Source of the DNA: Nevskia sp. | GTDB taxonomy: Bacteria; Pseudomonadota; Gammaproteobacteria; Nevskiales; Nevskiaceae | DNA length: 56,914 nucleotides | Assembly (NCBI GenBank): GCA_016779605.1 | Contig: JADHNH010000009.1 | Span: 1-56,914 of the forward strand | Reading direction: 5' to 3' | Part shown: positions 7,670 through 16,012 of the stretch, one piece after another | Position numbering within the stretch: the stretch's first letter is position 1 | Layout of the letters: the number at the start of each line of letters is the position of its first letter | The notes under the pieces: generated by a model | What the model saw: the letters and a program-made list of their open reading frames with translations, nothing else | Told to the model about the DNA's origin: nothing | Database searches by the model: none | Program-made: the position numbers and the translations under genes

Positions 7670-9768
7670 CGCTGGAACCCCAGGCCATTCATGCCGATGC
7701 CGCCGGTGGCGACATGGGCGATGCCACGGTCCGAGACGTTCTGGCCGATCGCCGGCACCGGTACCGCGATCAGCTTGGGGCGTCCCCCGTCGCCGGCGAT
7801 CGGCGGCACGCTGAAATCCGGCAGGCCAGGCACGTTCGGCAGGGTGCCGAGCCCCGCCAGGAAGCTGCCCGCCGGCGCCGATGGCGTTCCCGCCGGGACG
7901 CCGCGCATCAGCTTCCGGTGCAGTTTGGCCTGCAGTTGCCCCACCGTGCTCAGGCCCCCCAGCAGGCCCTGATTCGCGGCGATCTGCGCCGGGGACAGGA
8001 CGCTGCTCAGCAGCGCGCCCGGATTCGAGCCCAGCGCCCTCGCCAGCGCCGTACTGCCGCTGAAATGGGTGGCATAAACCTGCTCGTCGGTCGGGCTGGC
8101 AATGCCCGCTGCGGCGAGTTTGGCCTGGTTGCCGGCAGTGAAGATCCGCATCACGGCATCGGCGCTGCCTGGGTTGAGCTTGGCCGCGAACAGAGGGCTG
8201 TAGGTCGGGTCCATCGCCTTGGCGCGGGTGCTGCGCCGGTCGGCGACGTAGGCCGCGGCCAGGGGCGCCAGGCCCGCCAGGGCGGGATCTGACGCACCAT
8301 GCTTGGCCACCAGGCCAGCGAACGTCCCGTCGAGGAACTGGTACTTGCCGGAGGCCGTGGTGCCACCGCGGCCGGCCAGGTAGGCAGTGCGCTGCTTCTG
8401 GTTTCCGTAGTCGCCGCCGGATTCCAGCAGGCCGATGCGGTCCAGCAGGTTGCGGCCGGCGCCGAGGACGCTGCTGCCGGCTGACTTCGCTTTGTCGGCG
8501 GCGTGCTCGATCGCGACCGAGGTGATCTGCACCGCCTTGTCATAGGCGCCGACGACCTTCTTTACCACCGGCGACTTTTTCAGGAAGTCGACGAAATCGC
8601 CGAACTGCATGGCCAGCTTGCCGGGAATATCGGCGTCGATCAGCGATTTCGTCCACTCGCCGAACTTGGTGCCAAGCATTTCCCCGCCGACGCCGCCGAG
8701 CCAGGCACCGAACACGGCCCCCACGGGCCCCAAGAGCATGCCCCCGATGATGCCGCCGCCGATCCCGCCGACGATGCCGCCGGCGGCCCGGCCGCCGTTC
8801 CGGAACCGCGCATCGCGCTTCTGCGCCGCGGTCAGGTTTGGGTTGTGCTCATCCCCGTAGGCGTCTGACGCATAGCCGAGCGCGGCCAGCAGGGTGCCGA
8901 TGACCGGGATGCGCGCCCGGGACAGGAAGCGGCCGGCGCCGCGCAGGAACCGGCTGTTGCGCAGGAACTTTGGCAGCCGCCGGCCAATGCCGCCGAACAG
9001 CCGGCCGAGCCCGTTGCCGGCCATGCCGCCCAGCGTCCGGAACGGCGACGCCAGGCGCGCCAGCAGGGGCAACATGAACGCCGCCAGTATGCCGAGCAGA
9101 CCGCTGCCGGCGCCCTTGCCGCCGCCGGAGTGGATCAGGTTGCCGCCGCCGAGCGCCGTCCAGATCCGCTTGTACCAGGTTTCGCTGCGCTTCTGGCGGA
9201 CGTTGGCCTTGCGCTCTTCTCGCTTCTCCCGCCGGCTCTCGCTGTCGCCGCGGAAAAGGTGCACCAAGGGCTTCGCGACGTTGACGGTCTCCCTGGCGGC
9301 GCCGGCGGTGGCGTCGACGTCGGCTGCCTGACCGGCAAGCTCGCCGAGGGCGAGGCGGCGACCGGCGATGAAGAATGGCGATCGAGCGCCGGCGCCGCGG
9401 GGTGAATTTGGGGTTGCAGGGCGGCGGCCCTGCGACCCGCCTGGCGAGCCGACCCGGCCGCTGCCAGCCGTGAACTGGCCACGGGAATTACGCGCTGGCA
9501 GCGCGGCGGGCTTGCGCTGGCTGGTCGCCTTGACCACGGCGGCCGCGGTCGCAATTGCTGTCGCAGCGACAACGCGCGCATTCGGCACCGACGGGGACGA
9601 CGCGCGGGCGACGCGGACCTGCTGCCGCGCCTGCACGGCCACTGTCCCGGTGTCGGAGGCGATCTTGCGGAGGAGTTCGAGTTCCTCATCCTGGCCGTCG
9701 GCAATGCGCCGCAGGAGGTCGGTCGCCGGGGCGCCTGCCAGGAACCCTGCAGCGTCAGAGTTGAGCAT
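7666..9768 (-). CDS. Tape-measure-like protein with a lysozyme/transglycosylase domain
   Basis: Start at 9768, four bases after the upstream stop, with AGGTAGG as ribosome site; total about 700 residues. The N-terminal third is Ala/Ser/Arg-rich with a charged helix (SRREKREERKANVRQK). The middle has long Gly-rich hydrophobic stretches (GGIVGGIGGGIIGGMLLG) like those of tail tape-measure proteins. From about residue 441 a lysozyme-like fold begins (RIGLLESGGDYGNQ, with Glu449 a candidate catalytic acid, and SGKYQFLDGTFAGL). A tail protein with a muralytic domain would open the cell wall during DNA injection. It sits between a baseplate-like gene and the SWIM gene. Confidence 0.65.
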   Translation of the reverse strand: MLNSDAAGFLAGAPATDLLRRIADGQDEELELLRKIASDTGTVAVQARQQVRVARASSPSVPNARVVAATAIATAAAVVKATSQRKPAALPARNSRGQFTAGSGRVGSPGGSQGRRPATPNSPRGAGARSPFFIAGRRLALGELAGQAADVDATAGAARETVNVAKPLVHLFRGDSESRREKREERKANVRQKRSETWYKRIWTALGGGNLIHSGGGKGAGSGLLGILAAFMLPLLARLASPFRTLGGMAGNGLGRLFGGIGRRLPKFLRNSRFLRGAGRFLSRARIPVIGTLLAALGYASDAYGDEHNPNLTAAQKRDARFRNGGRAAGGIVGGIGGGIIGGMLLGPVGAVFGAWLGGVGGEMLGTKFGEWTKSLIDADIPGKLAMQFGDFVDFLKKSPVVKKVVGAYDKAVQITSVAIEHAADKAKSAGSSVLGAGRNLLDRIGLLESGGDYGNQKQRTAYLAGRGGTTASGKYQFLDGTFAGLVAKHGASDPALAGLAPLAAAYVADRRSTRAKAMDPTYSPLFAAKLNPGSADAVMRIFTAGNQAKLAAAGIASPTDEQVYATHFSGSTALARALGSNPGALLSSVLSPAQIAANQGLLGGLSTVGQLQAKLHRKLMRGVPAGTPSAPAGSFLAGLGTLPNVPGLPDFSVPPIAGDGGRPKLIAVPVPAIGQNVSDRGIAHVATGGIGMNGLGFQR

Positions 9769-9772
9769 GGAC

Positions 9773-10558
9773 CTACCTAATTCCATAGTCGCGCCAACCG
9801 GCAGCATCGATTGCGGCCAGGGTCGATACGTTCAATTGGAGCGCAACATGCAGGCGGGCCCCGGTAGAGTCCCGCGGCACGGTGATCGGTTGGCCGATGG
9901 ACTCGATGACCACCGGCAGAACGCTGGCCCCGCCGTAGGAAAAACCGAGGATCTGGGGTGCCTTCGACGGGAACAGCGATCGGATCAGGTTGTGTGTCTT
10001 CGAAAACGACTCGATGAATCCGGCCTTGGACAACTCTTGGGGCAGCGCCCACTGCATCAACTGGTTGACCGGCTCCGTGACCTCCGACTTGGGGTCCGCC
10101 CAAGCCCGGAAGATCATCGTCATCGTGAACTTCATCGGCTGCATGCCGCTGAAAATCTGGGTGGAGTTGAGCCGGGTCATGCCGGACAGGCCTTCGAAGT
10201 CGCGGAGCCGGTCGGATACCGTTTGCAGGTCAAGGGACGCCGAAAACGACTTGATGGTCCCGGCGGAGCCGTCCGGGGCGAAGCTGGCCAAGGCTGACAG
10301 CGCCGACTGCAGGCCGCCGGATTGCAGCAGGCCGGTGAGCAGCGGGAGCTTGCTCTCCGCGCCGATCGCCTCGAACGGCGAATGCCATTGCAGGGCCGTT
10401 TCGAGGTTGCAGTCGCAGATCGGGCCCTCAACGGAGTCCGAACCGTCGATGACGGCCCAGTAGTCGCCGTTGCCGGTGTAGTGGTGCTCGACTGGATAGA
10501 GCTTCGCAATCAGTTGCTCGTTCAGCGAGCCCCATTGTGAGCGCAGTGCTTTACTCAT
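9773..10558 (-). CDS. Phage baseplate/tail-like structural protein
   Basis: 261 residues, ATG at 10558 overlapping the previous stop (ATGA). The C-terminal half has a pattern seen in contractile-tail baseplate and tube-initiator proteins: a basic strand-loop-strand (FPSKAPQILGFSYGG) followed by a VVIESIGQPITVPRD-type segment and an even-spaced beta region. The N-terminal half is less distinctive, with an acidic double-Cys strand (GPICDCNLE). It directly precedes the tape-measure-like gene, as tail genes do. No sheath, tube or capsid gene is visible in the window. Confidence 0.45.
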   Translation of the reverse strand: MSKALRSQWGSLNEQLIAKLYPVEHHYTGNGDYWAVIDGSDSVEGPICDCNLETALQWHSPFEAIGAESKLPLLTGLLQSGGLQSALSALASFAPDGSAGTIKSFSASLDLQTVSDRLRDFEGLSGMTRLNSTQIFSGMQPMKFTMTMIFRAWADPKSEVTEPVNQLMQWALPQELSKAGFIESFSKTHNLIRSLFPSKAPQILGFSYGGASVLPVVIESIGQPITVPRDSTGARLHVALQLNVSTLAAIDAAGWRDYGIR

Positions 10559-10944
10559 CGGACGCCTCCTTTTGCGTCGCCTCGCGCGCGCGCGTAAGCG
10601 CCGGGAAAGTCGCCACGAACTGAATCGTGCGAATCGGTTGACAAATCATCGGCTTGCAGTTGCCTTTCATTCTTGCGTGCGGGGAATGGAGCCAAAAAAG
10701 TGACGTAGACGGATCGATTTACCTCTCGGTCGAAGCAGCGACGACATAGGTCCGCGATGGGTGCGACGCGCTCTCGAAATCCTCGCGTCCATACTTCCCG
10801 CGTAATGCGGTGACGAACCGCGGCGCGGCTGGTTCCGAATTTCGCTGCCACGGCGTCAGCATTCACTTTGCGGTTTTGCTCCCAAAAAAGCCGCGCTTCG
10901 TACCATTCTTCTGCCGACAATCGGCGTGTATAAGGCTTCCCCAT
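10555..10944 (-). CDS. Small helix-turn-helix protein
   Basis: Start at 10944 (MGKPYTRRLSAEEW). Residues 8-55 contain a homeodomain-like/Psq-type helix-turn-helix (NADAVAAKFGTSRAAVRHRI). It may be the small terminase-like or regulatory DNA-binding protein that often precedes phage structural genes. No large terminase follows, so regulatory use is at least as likely. It lies 11 bases downstream of the XRE protein gene and overlaps the baseplate-like gene by 4 bases, placing it in the same transcript. Confidence 0.6.
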   Translation of the reverse strand: MGKPYTRRLSAEEWYEARLFWEQNRKVNADAVAAKFGTSRAAVRHRITREVWTRGFRERVAPIADLCRRCFDREVNRSVYVTFLAPFPARKNERQLQADDLSTDSHDSVRGDFPGAYARARGDAKGGVR

Positions 10945-10955
10945 CTCTTCACCCC

Positions 10956-12056
10956 TCACCGCTCGTCCGCATCCCACAGTGACCCCGGGACTTCGGCCAA
11001 GCGCTGCTGCTCTAGCTCAAGGGCCTCCCTGTCAAACTGGTCAAACCGTACGATTGCGGCCCGCGCCACCCTTTCTGCCTGATAAAGGCTCGCTATCGTG
11101 GTCTCAAGAAGGGCGCCTGCAGGCATGTCCGGATATTCCGGATTGCGGGCACGAAATCGACTAAGCGCGGCGCGAACGCCGGCACTTTTCTCGACGAGGT
11201 CCCGGCCCATTGCGACGGTCGGTGCCCCTTTCCCCAGCGCCTGGCCCATGAATCGCTGGACCGACTCGGCGTTCTCAACCAGCGCCGCGAAAATTCGATC
11301 TCGAAGGGCAGCCGACTTGCATTCGACCTCACCGGCATCGGCGTTGTCGACAAAGCCAAGCAAGAAATCGGTGGTGACGACATATGCGGCGCGAGCACCC
11401 ACAAGGATCTCAACGCGAGGAAGCATCTCACCGGCTTCGATTCGCCCCAGCGTGTCCGCATTAAGACCGCAGCCGATTCGGGCGGAGGCCTCTTCGAGGG
11501 TATAGCCGTTGTACTGTCGGGCCTTCTTAAGGCGTTGGCAGACCACCTGGGCTCGGTCTTCGGCACCTTTCCAGTTCGCCGATCGCATCGCCCGGCATAC
11601 GGCGCGGGAGGCTCCAGTTGGTGCCAGCGGCGCGGGTTCGTCCCCCAAGGCATCGCCGACTTCACCCTCAGACGCATCCAGGCTGGGGGGAGGACCTGCG
11701 GGTGCGGCTTCAGGCTGTTCGTGGTCACGGCCGGCCGCCCATGATGCGCTGCACGCTGGCTCAATCCTCTCCATGCCCGGCGCGTCGGAACTCGAATCGG
11801 CCGCCGCCCATTGCCTTTCACCAAGGGCCGCGGCGTGCACGGCGGGAACGTCTGTTATCACCGGATCAAACTGCCGCTCCGGCTGCACTTGCAGGGATGA
11901 GCCATCGCTTTGCCCGGTCTGGTGTAGCCCGTGGCGCAGATCGACAGCACATAACCCGGTCGCGTTCAGGGCGTTGTCATCGGGCAAGGTGGCGGGATTG
12001 GCCGCGGCCAACCAGGCTACGCTACTGTCGACATTGCCTACTAGCTCCGAGGTCAT
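10956..12056 (-). CDS. XRE-family DNA-binding protein with long disordered N-terminus
   Basis: ATG at 12056 gives an ATGA overlap with the upstream gene; about 366 residues. The first 160 residues are low-complexity Ala/Pro/Ser/Glu and look disordered. Residues about 171-235 hold an XRE/Cro-type HTH (RLKKARQYNGYTLEEASARI ... LGRIEAGEMLPRV). A helical C-terminal domain of about 130 residues follows. Phage repressors combine such an HTH with a dimerisation domain, but the LexA-like Ser/Lys protease motif is not evident. It may control the downstream tail-like genes. Confidence 0.7.
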   Translation of the reverse strand: MTSELVGNVDSSVAWLAAANPATLPDDNALNATGLCAVDLRHGLHQTGQSDGSSLQVQPERQFDPVITDVPAVHAAALGERQWAAADSSSDAPGMERIEPACSASWAAGRDHEQPEAAPAGPPPSLDASEGEVGDALGDEPAPLAPTGASRAVCRAMRSANWKGAEDRAQVVCQRLKKARQYNGYTLEEASARIGCGLNADTLGRIEAGEMLPRVEILVGARAAYVVTTDFLLGFVDNADAGEVECKSAALRDRIFAALVENAESVQRFMGQALGKGAPTVAMGRDLVEKSAGVRAALSRFRARNPEYPDMPAGALLETTIASLYQAERVARAAIVRFDQFDREALELEQQRLAEVPGSLWDADER

Positions 12057-12760
12057 TGCCCCACCTCGGACGCGGCCCATTCGGAATACTCGTCTGGACC
12101 GGTTGCCGCGAATGGGACGGCGACACTGGGAACGCACACGGCCGAGCGCTTGAGTACGACGCCGACCGACCTCGGATCGAAGGCCACACCAGGCGTCGAT
12201 TGGACCCATGCTGGGAAAAGATCTGCGAGCTTGTTCCGCGACAGGTAGTGAATCATCTTCGGTCCCATCTGTGGATCGCGTTCCACGTCCGCCTGGCCCA
12301 TGCGCGCCGCTACCAGCACCAAGCTGCGAGGCGGGTTGTAGGGCAACTCACGGCGATTGGCGATTTCCAGGAACTGCGCCGAAGCCTGCGGGTCATTCCG
12401 CAGGCCGTGATGATCGAGGCAGAATCGCTTTGGGGTATCGTCCGTGCCGCCGATACGGTGGGTGCCGCGAAGCGGGCAGCGCTTGCCACCGGCTTCGAAG
12501 CTACACTGAACCGGCGCACCAGTTTCAATTCGTTCTTCAGCGAACGCCTTGAGGATTTTGACGATTGCCGCAGGACTCGGGGGCGAGTCGTCGCGACCAT
12601 TGCGTGAATAGGCTAGGAGTGCGTCCCTGATGCGCTGCAGGGGCTGGTGCTTCAAAGCCCGCCAGAATGCCGCCAGGGTGTCTTCCCGGAGCTGTCTTGA
12701 ATAGCCGGCGAAGCATTCTGCCAGCGCTTTTTTGAAATCTTCCGCATCGGTGACGTTCAA
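12053..12760 (-). CDS. Phage P-like replication (helicase-loader type) protein
   Basis: 235 residues, ATG at 12760 overlapping the O-like gene stop by 4 bases. The N-terminal half is helical with an EDTLAAFWRALKHQPLQRIR segment and a PPSPAAIVKIL turn, resembling phage replication proteins that pair with O-type initiators and recruit the host helicase. The middle has Cys/His residues (CSFEAGGKRCPL and FCLDHHGL) that could bind zinc. The O-P gene order supports the assignment; sequence similarity to P itself is not evident to me. Confidence 0.5.
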   Translation of the reverse strand: MNVTDAEDFKKALAECFAGYSRQLREDTLAAFWRALKHQPLQRIRDALLAYSRNGRDDSPPSPAAIVKILKAFAEERIETGAPVQCSFEAGGKRCPLRGTHRIGGTDDTPKRFCLDHHGLRNDPQASAQFLEIANRRELPYNPPRSLVLVAARMGQADVERDPQMGPKMIHYLSRNKLADLFPAWVQSTPGVAFDPRSVGVVLKRSAVCVPSVAVPFAATGPDEYSEWAASEVGQ

Positions 12761-13605
12761 TGCGCAATCTCCCCTTCAATGCGCGCCACCACGGAGGTGG
12801 CGGAGAATTCAGCAGCCGCGGAACGGCCACTGCGATTGGTGCGGAGGCCCGCCCAATCGCCGCGGACCGCCTCTTGAAAGGCAGCATCCCAGTCAACGTA
12901 TTCGTACCCATTGGCTTGGCATTTGCGTTTGAAAGCCTCTAGGTGCTCCTCAAGTCGATCGAATCCCTTTTCTTGGGCCCACGCGCGTACCCGATCGCTG
13001 ATTGAGAATTCGGGCGACAGGGGAGTTTTGGCGCGCCGACGGCGCGCCGGCTGTTTCGTCCCCGTATCCGCATCCGTCTTCGTCCCCGTCTCCGTCCCCG
13101 ACTCCGGAGATCCGCAGGGCAATGGGTCTGAAGGGGGCCGAAGTGATGCCAATGGCTTTTCAATCGCTCCCGGAAGAGAGGCCAATGGCATCTCAATCCC
13201 TTTGGGAAGGGATAGCGATGACAATACAAACTCTTTGAGCCCGTCCCTGGTTTCGCGCTTCACGTATTCAATGCGGTAGGACCCGTCGACCCAGGGGTAC
13301 TTGCTGGTGATACAAGGGCTGCAGCGTTGGGTTCGTGCGATCTGCAGGTATGGCTTACCTGCCCATGTATAGGGGATGAGCAGCCCATTCTCGATACACG
13401 GGCCCAACGCCGCGGTGATGTCGGCGGCCGTAATTCCAGCCTTGATCGGAAACAGCTTGGACCGGAGGAAATCGGGCCGGCCGTCGATTCGCCCAGCGTC
13501 GTCTCCGGCGAGCACCATGCGCATGTACACGCACTCGCTTTCAGCGGACAAAGCGTTGATAGCCTCGGAGTCCAGCCATCCCTCGCGAAAAAGGCGATTA
13601 GGCAT
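12757..13605 (-). CDS. Phage O-like replication initiator
   Basis: 282 residues. The N-terminus (MPNRLFREGWLDSEAINALS ... DDAGRIDGRPDFLRSKLFP) is the winged-helix type found in phage replisome organisers. It is followed by a linker rich in Ser/Pro/Thr with a basic RRRRAK patch, and a C-terminal helical segment ending in WDAAFQEAVRGDW, a pattern shared by phage O-like proteins. It would bind origin iterons and start replication with the product of the next gene. It begins 8 bases before the end of the upstream gene, implying coupled translation. Confidence 0.65.
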   Translation of the reverse strand: MPNRLFREGWLDSEAINALSAESECVYMRMVLAGDDAGRIDGRPDFLRSKLFPIKAGITAADITAALGPCIENGLLIPYTWAGKPYLQIARTQRCSPCITSKYPWVDGSYRIEYVKRETRDGLKEFVLSSLSLPKGIEMPLASLPGAIEKPLASLRPPSDPLPCGSPESGTETGTKTDADTGTKQPARRRRAKTPLSPEFSISDRVRAWAQEKGFDRLEEHLEAFKRKCQANGYEYVDWDAAFQEAVRGDWAGLRTNRSGRSAAAEFSATSVVARIEGEIAH

Positions 13606-13843
13606 CGGTGCACGCGCGCTCGGCTATGACCCTGGCAGCCACGGCCTTGCCGTAGGCCGATGCTGCAGCGAGCAGCGCCACCCCGACCCCCAAAGGTACG
13701 CGGGAAGCCGCTGCGATCTCGCGCAACCGCTCTAGCGTGGTGCGCTCAGCGTGTTGGGCGGCGAGGAGGTTCTCGGCGGGGCCGCTGTGCGGCATAGCCG
13801 CCCGATCCTGCGGGGAAGGCGCACCTCCAGCAGACGCGCTCAC
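13598..13843 (-). CDS. Small protein with one hydrophobic helix, 81 aa
   Basis: GTG at 13843 forms a GTGA overlap with the 24-codon ORF before it, and the end overlaps the O-like gene by 8 bases. The C-terminal half has a hydrophobic Ala/Leu/Val segment (VPLGVGVALLAAASAYG) that may be membrane-associated. Function unknown. It is accepted because of the continuous chain of overlapping stop-start codons in this array. Confidence 0.5.
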   Translation of the reverse strand: MSASAGGAPSPQDRAAMPHSGPAENLLAAQHAERTTLERLREIAAASRVPLGVGVALLAAASAYGKAVAARVIAERACTDA

Positions 13844-13914
13844 GTCGGGCTGCCTGACAACTCGACGCACGAGATCGTCGTGGCCGCCCACGCGGCCTGT
13901 GCCGGCGGAAACAT
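13840..13914 (-). CDS. Possible 24-aa leader or microprotein
   Basis: ATG at 13914 lies two bases after the AlpA stop, and its TGA overlaps the GTG of the next gene. The 24-residue product (starting MFPPAQAAWAAT) is too short to judge by composition. The exact packing between two genes suggests it is translated, at least for coupling ribosomes from alpA to the next gene. Confidence 0.3.
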   Translation of the reverse strand: MFPPAQAAWAATTISCVELSGSPT

Positions 13915-13916
13915 GG

Positions 13917-14138
13917 TCACGCCGCCTTACGCGTTGCCTGGATGCGCGACGTAACCCATGCGTCTATCTCTGATTGAACCCAAGCAACAGTCCGGACGGA
14001 AAGCTGAATAGGCGCCGGGAAGCGCTTGTCCTTGATCAGTTGGTACAGCTGTGAGCGGCTGAGGCTCGTGCGAGCCTGCACTTCCTGCCGCCGAAGTAGG
14101 CTTTCGGGGCGAGCAACGATTTCAACTGCGTGAGACAT
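13917..14138 (-). CDS. alpA: AlpA-family transcriptional regulator
   Basis: About 73 residues from ATG 14138; a TTG at 14153 is an alternative. The sequence LLRRQEVQARTSLSRSQLYQLIKDKRFPAPIQL followed by AWVQSEIDAWV is the MerR-like winged helix typical of AlpA proteins, which control integrase/excision genes of P4-like satellites and prophages. It heads the replication and tail genes here. An inverted repeat 20-41 bases upstream of the start could be its own operator. Confidence 0.85.
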   Translation of the reverse strand: MSHAVEIVARPESLLRRQEVQARTSLSRSQLYQLIKDKRFPAPIQLSVRTVAWVQSEIDAWVTSRIQATRKAA

Positions 14139-14157
14139 TCCTGAATCTTCCAAGTGA

Positions 14158-14179
14158 GTCCCACATGTTCCAGTGGGAC
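14158..14179 (-). promoter_or_regulatory. Inverted repeat upstream of alpA, candidate operator
   Basis: GTCCCAC, an 8-base spacer and GTGGGAC form a perfect 7-bp interrupted palindrome 20-41 bases before the alpA ATG. The spacing puts it where a repressor would block the promoter or transcription start of the alpA-replication-tail transcript. Confidence 0.45.
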
Positions 14180-14238
14180 AACGATGGTAGATTCGGGAGT
14201 TCGGCTGTAGGAAACCAGTATTTACTACAATTTTGAAG

Positions 14239-14826
14239 TTACAGGTCTGGGTCGTTGTAGAAAGCGGCGCGGAGGCTTCTCTCGTTAATGCCGAGTGTTC
14301 GGCCGAGTTCGTGGCAGAGAGCCGATACGTTGGGCTTATGGCCTGCAGCTTTCTCCGCCTTGATTTGCTTCTTTAATTCGTCAAGGTGTTCGCGCTTAAT
14401 TTGAGCAGGACGGCCACCTTTGGATAACGGTGGCTTAGCGCTGGGCTTCACGTAGCCATTTGCTTCAGCCCAATCTTTCAACCACTGAACGTCGATGTCG
14501 CGCGAACTTGCCCAGCGAAGGAAATACGACGGCTTGCAGCGGGGAGGGTGGAGGCCTGACTCCCACACCTCTTTTCTCTCCAGGTACAACCTGTACCTGA
14601 CGTTGAGGGCGATGACCTCAGGTTTCAGCCTTTCAAGGGCGCGATCTACAACTTGCTGCACGCCGGATGCTGGAAGTTCTCGGACTGGGCGCGCATGTTT
14701 GGCATCTCTGAACCCCGTGATCAAGGCGATGCCGTCATCCCCTGTCCACGTATCGAGCTTGAACCATCGGTGAAGATATCCAAGCGGGTCGTCCGCCTTC
14801 TTGTGCGCAACTTCTGACTGCGTCAT
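14239..14826 (-). CDS. Element-encoded protein, downstream copy of a tandem paralogue pair
   Basis: 195 residues from ATG 14826, which overlaps the stop of the preceding gene (ATGA). It shares an architecture with that neighbour: an N-terminal GYLHRWFK ... WTGDDGIALITG block, a central ERKEVWESG ... KPSYFLRWA ... DVQWLKDWA block, and a helical C-terminus. The last 50 residues (HKPNVSALCHELGRTLGINERSL) look like a helix-turn-helix and follow a basic hinge (SKGGRPAQIKREH). It may bind DNA. Function unknown; I do not recognise a named family. Confidence 0.7.
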   Translation of the reverse strand: MTQSEVAHKKADDPLGYLHRWFKLDTWTGDDGIALITGFRDAKHARPVRELPASGVQQVVDRALERLKPEVIALNVRYRLYLERKEVWESGLHPPRCKPSYFLRWASSRDIDVQWLKDWAEANGYVKPSAKPPLSKGGRPAQIKREHLDELKKQIKAEKAAGHKPNVSALCHELGRTLGINERSLRAAFYNDPDL

Positions 14827-15461
14827 GGAGGAGGCGCCCATTGATTTACCTCTCGAAGCACGCGCTCAATTGCGTCACTACGAAGCGGTGTTCCAAGCCG
14901 ATCGCACTCTGTGCGGATTCGATCCGATAAATCGGTTGCTCCGCTGTCAGTGCGTGTGGCTCGACAGATCCCCGCTAGAATTGCCATAAGGACACGTCGT
15001 TCGCGCTGTTCTTGCCCTGGGACACGTGGAATTGGCAGCCTGTTTAAAACGGCCCAGTCACCCCATGGGACGTCCATCCTATTCTTCCATGCCCAGTCGA
15101 TGAATTCGCTGGGCCGCGCGCTTGCACCGCCGGTCTCGAGATCCCAAAGCCTCTTCCATCGCCGGTATTCGCGCAGGCGAGTCGCCTTGCGCCGACCTTG
15201 AACCGACACGGCTTCGGATATGGCGCGCGTTCTGTCGGCGACAACTTGGTCAAGGGAGCGAGGTTGGGGCGCGGCGGCCAATTTTGGCGATTCGACCTCG
15301 ATGGGGCGCAGACCGGCTAGAAGCGCGATCCCTTCCTCTGCTGTCCATACCAACTCGTCAAGCCAGTGCGCAACGTAACCGAAGTCCTCGCCAGGAGCCT
15401 GGGCCGCGGCAATGTCGGCCCCAAATTGGATTGGAGTCGGCGGATCGCCGGCCGTGATCAC
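14823..15461 (-). CDS. Element-encoded protein, upstream copy of a tandem paralogue pair
   Basis: 212 residues, GTG at 15461 overlapping the previous stop (GTGA). It has the same core pattern as the next gene: GYVAHWLDELVWTAEEGIAL near residues 28-47, then RRWKRLWDLETG, RPSEFIDWAWKN and DVPWGDWA. The C-terminal region (DLSDRIRTECDRLGTPLRSDAIERVL) is predicted helical. The central Trp/aromatic-rich block is the most conserved between the copies. A duplication inside a coupled operon suggests two interacting or functionally diverged subunits. Confidence 0.7.
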   Translation of the reverse strand: MITAGDPPTPIQFGADIAAAQAPGEDFGYVAHWLDELVWTAEEGIALLAGLRPIEVESPKLAAAPQPRSLDQVVADRTRAISEAVSVQGRRKATRLREYRRWKRLWDLETGGASARPSEFIDWAWKNRMDVPWGDWAVLNRLPIPRVPGQEQRERRVLMAILAGICRATRTDSGATDLSDRIRTECDRLGTPLRSDAIERVLREVNQWAPPP

Positions 15462-15919
15462 GCGGCCGCCGCCAGGCGAAGCGCAGCCTGCTCATCACGG
15501 TATTCCCGCAGCAATTGGTTGGCATCATATCCGTGGGCTACGATGCGCAAGGCGTATTCGATGAAATTGCAGAATCCGTAAGCGTAGCCTGGGGTACCAT
15601 CCGAGTCGCTGGAATACTTAAAGCCGTCGGCAGCGTGGATCTCCGCGACGAGGTACCCGAACCACGGGAATGCATTGCCCCGAGAAAAATGCGTCAAATA
15701 CGCGGCGGCGAATTCCTGGCCTGCCCGAAAAGCAGCTTCATAGTCGTTCGTGGGCTCCACGTGCCAAAAGCTGCGACCGGTCCGGGAACCAACTTTCACA
15801 TCACGAACGAATGGAAGGCTGAGAAGGTCGCGAATTTCCTTCTCCAACCTCAACGAGCGGCGCAATTTACTGCCGCTTCGGTCGTAAGGTTTGCTACGAT
15901 CGAGTCTGGATTGCTTCAT
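15458..15919 (-). CDS. Hypothetical element protein, 153 aa
   Basis: ATG at 15919 with GGAG seven bases upstream; first gene of the array. The N-terminus is basic (RSKPYDRSGSKLRRSLRLEK). The rest is aromatic and acidic (SFWHVEPTNDYEAAFRAGQE, FGYLVAEIHAADGFKY), like a small single-domain cytoplasmic protein. It overlaps the first paralogue gene by 4 bases. A promoter and two hairpins lie upstream. Function unknown. Confidence 0.65.
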   Translation of the reverse strand: MKQSRLDRSKPYDRSGSKLRRSLRLEKEIRDLLSLPFVRDVKVGSRTGRSFWHVEPTNDYEAAFRAGQEFAAAYLTHFSRGNAFPWFGYLVAEIHAADGFKYSSDSDGTPGYAYGFCNFIEYALRIVAHGYDANQLLREYRDEQAALRLAAAA

Positions 15920-16012
15920 GGCTATCTCCATGTGGTAGTCAAGTGCCGGCCGGTGCTCGAACACCGGTTTGGGGCGGACTTAGGCCGGCGCGTTGCGCCG
16001 GTCTCAGTCTTC

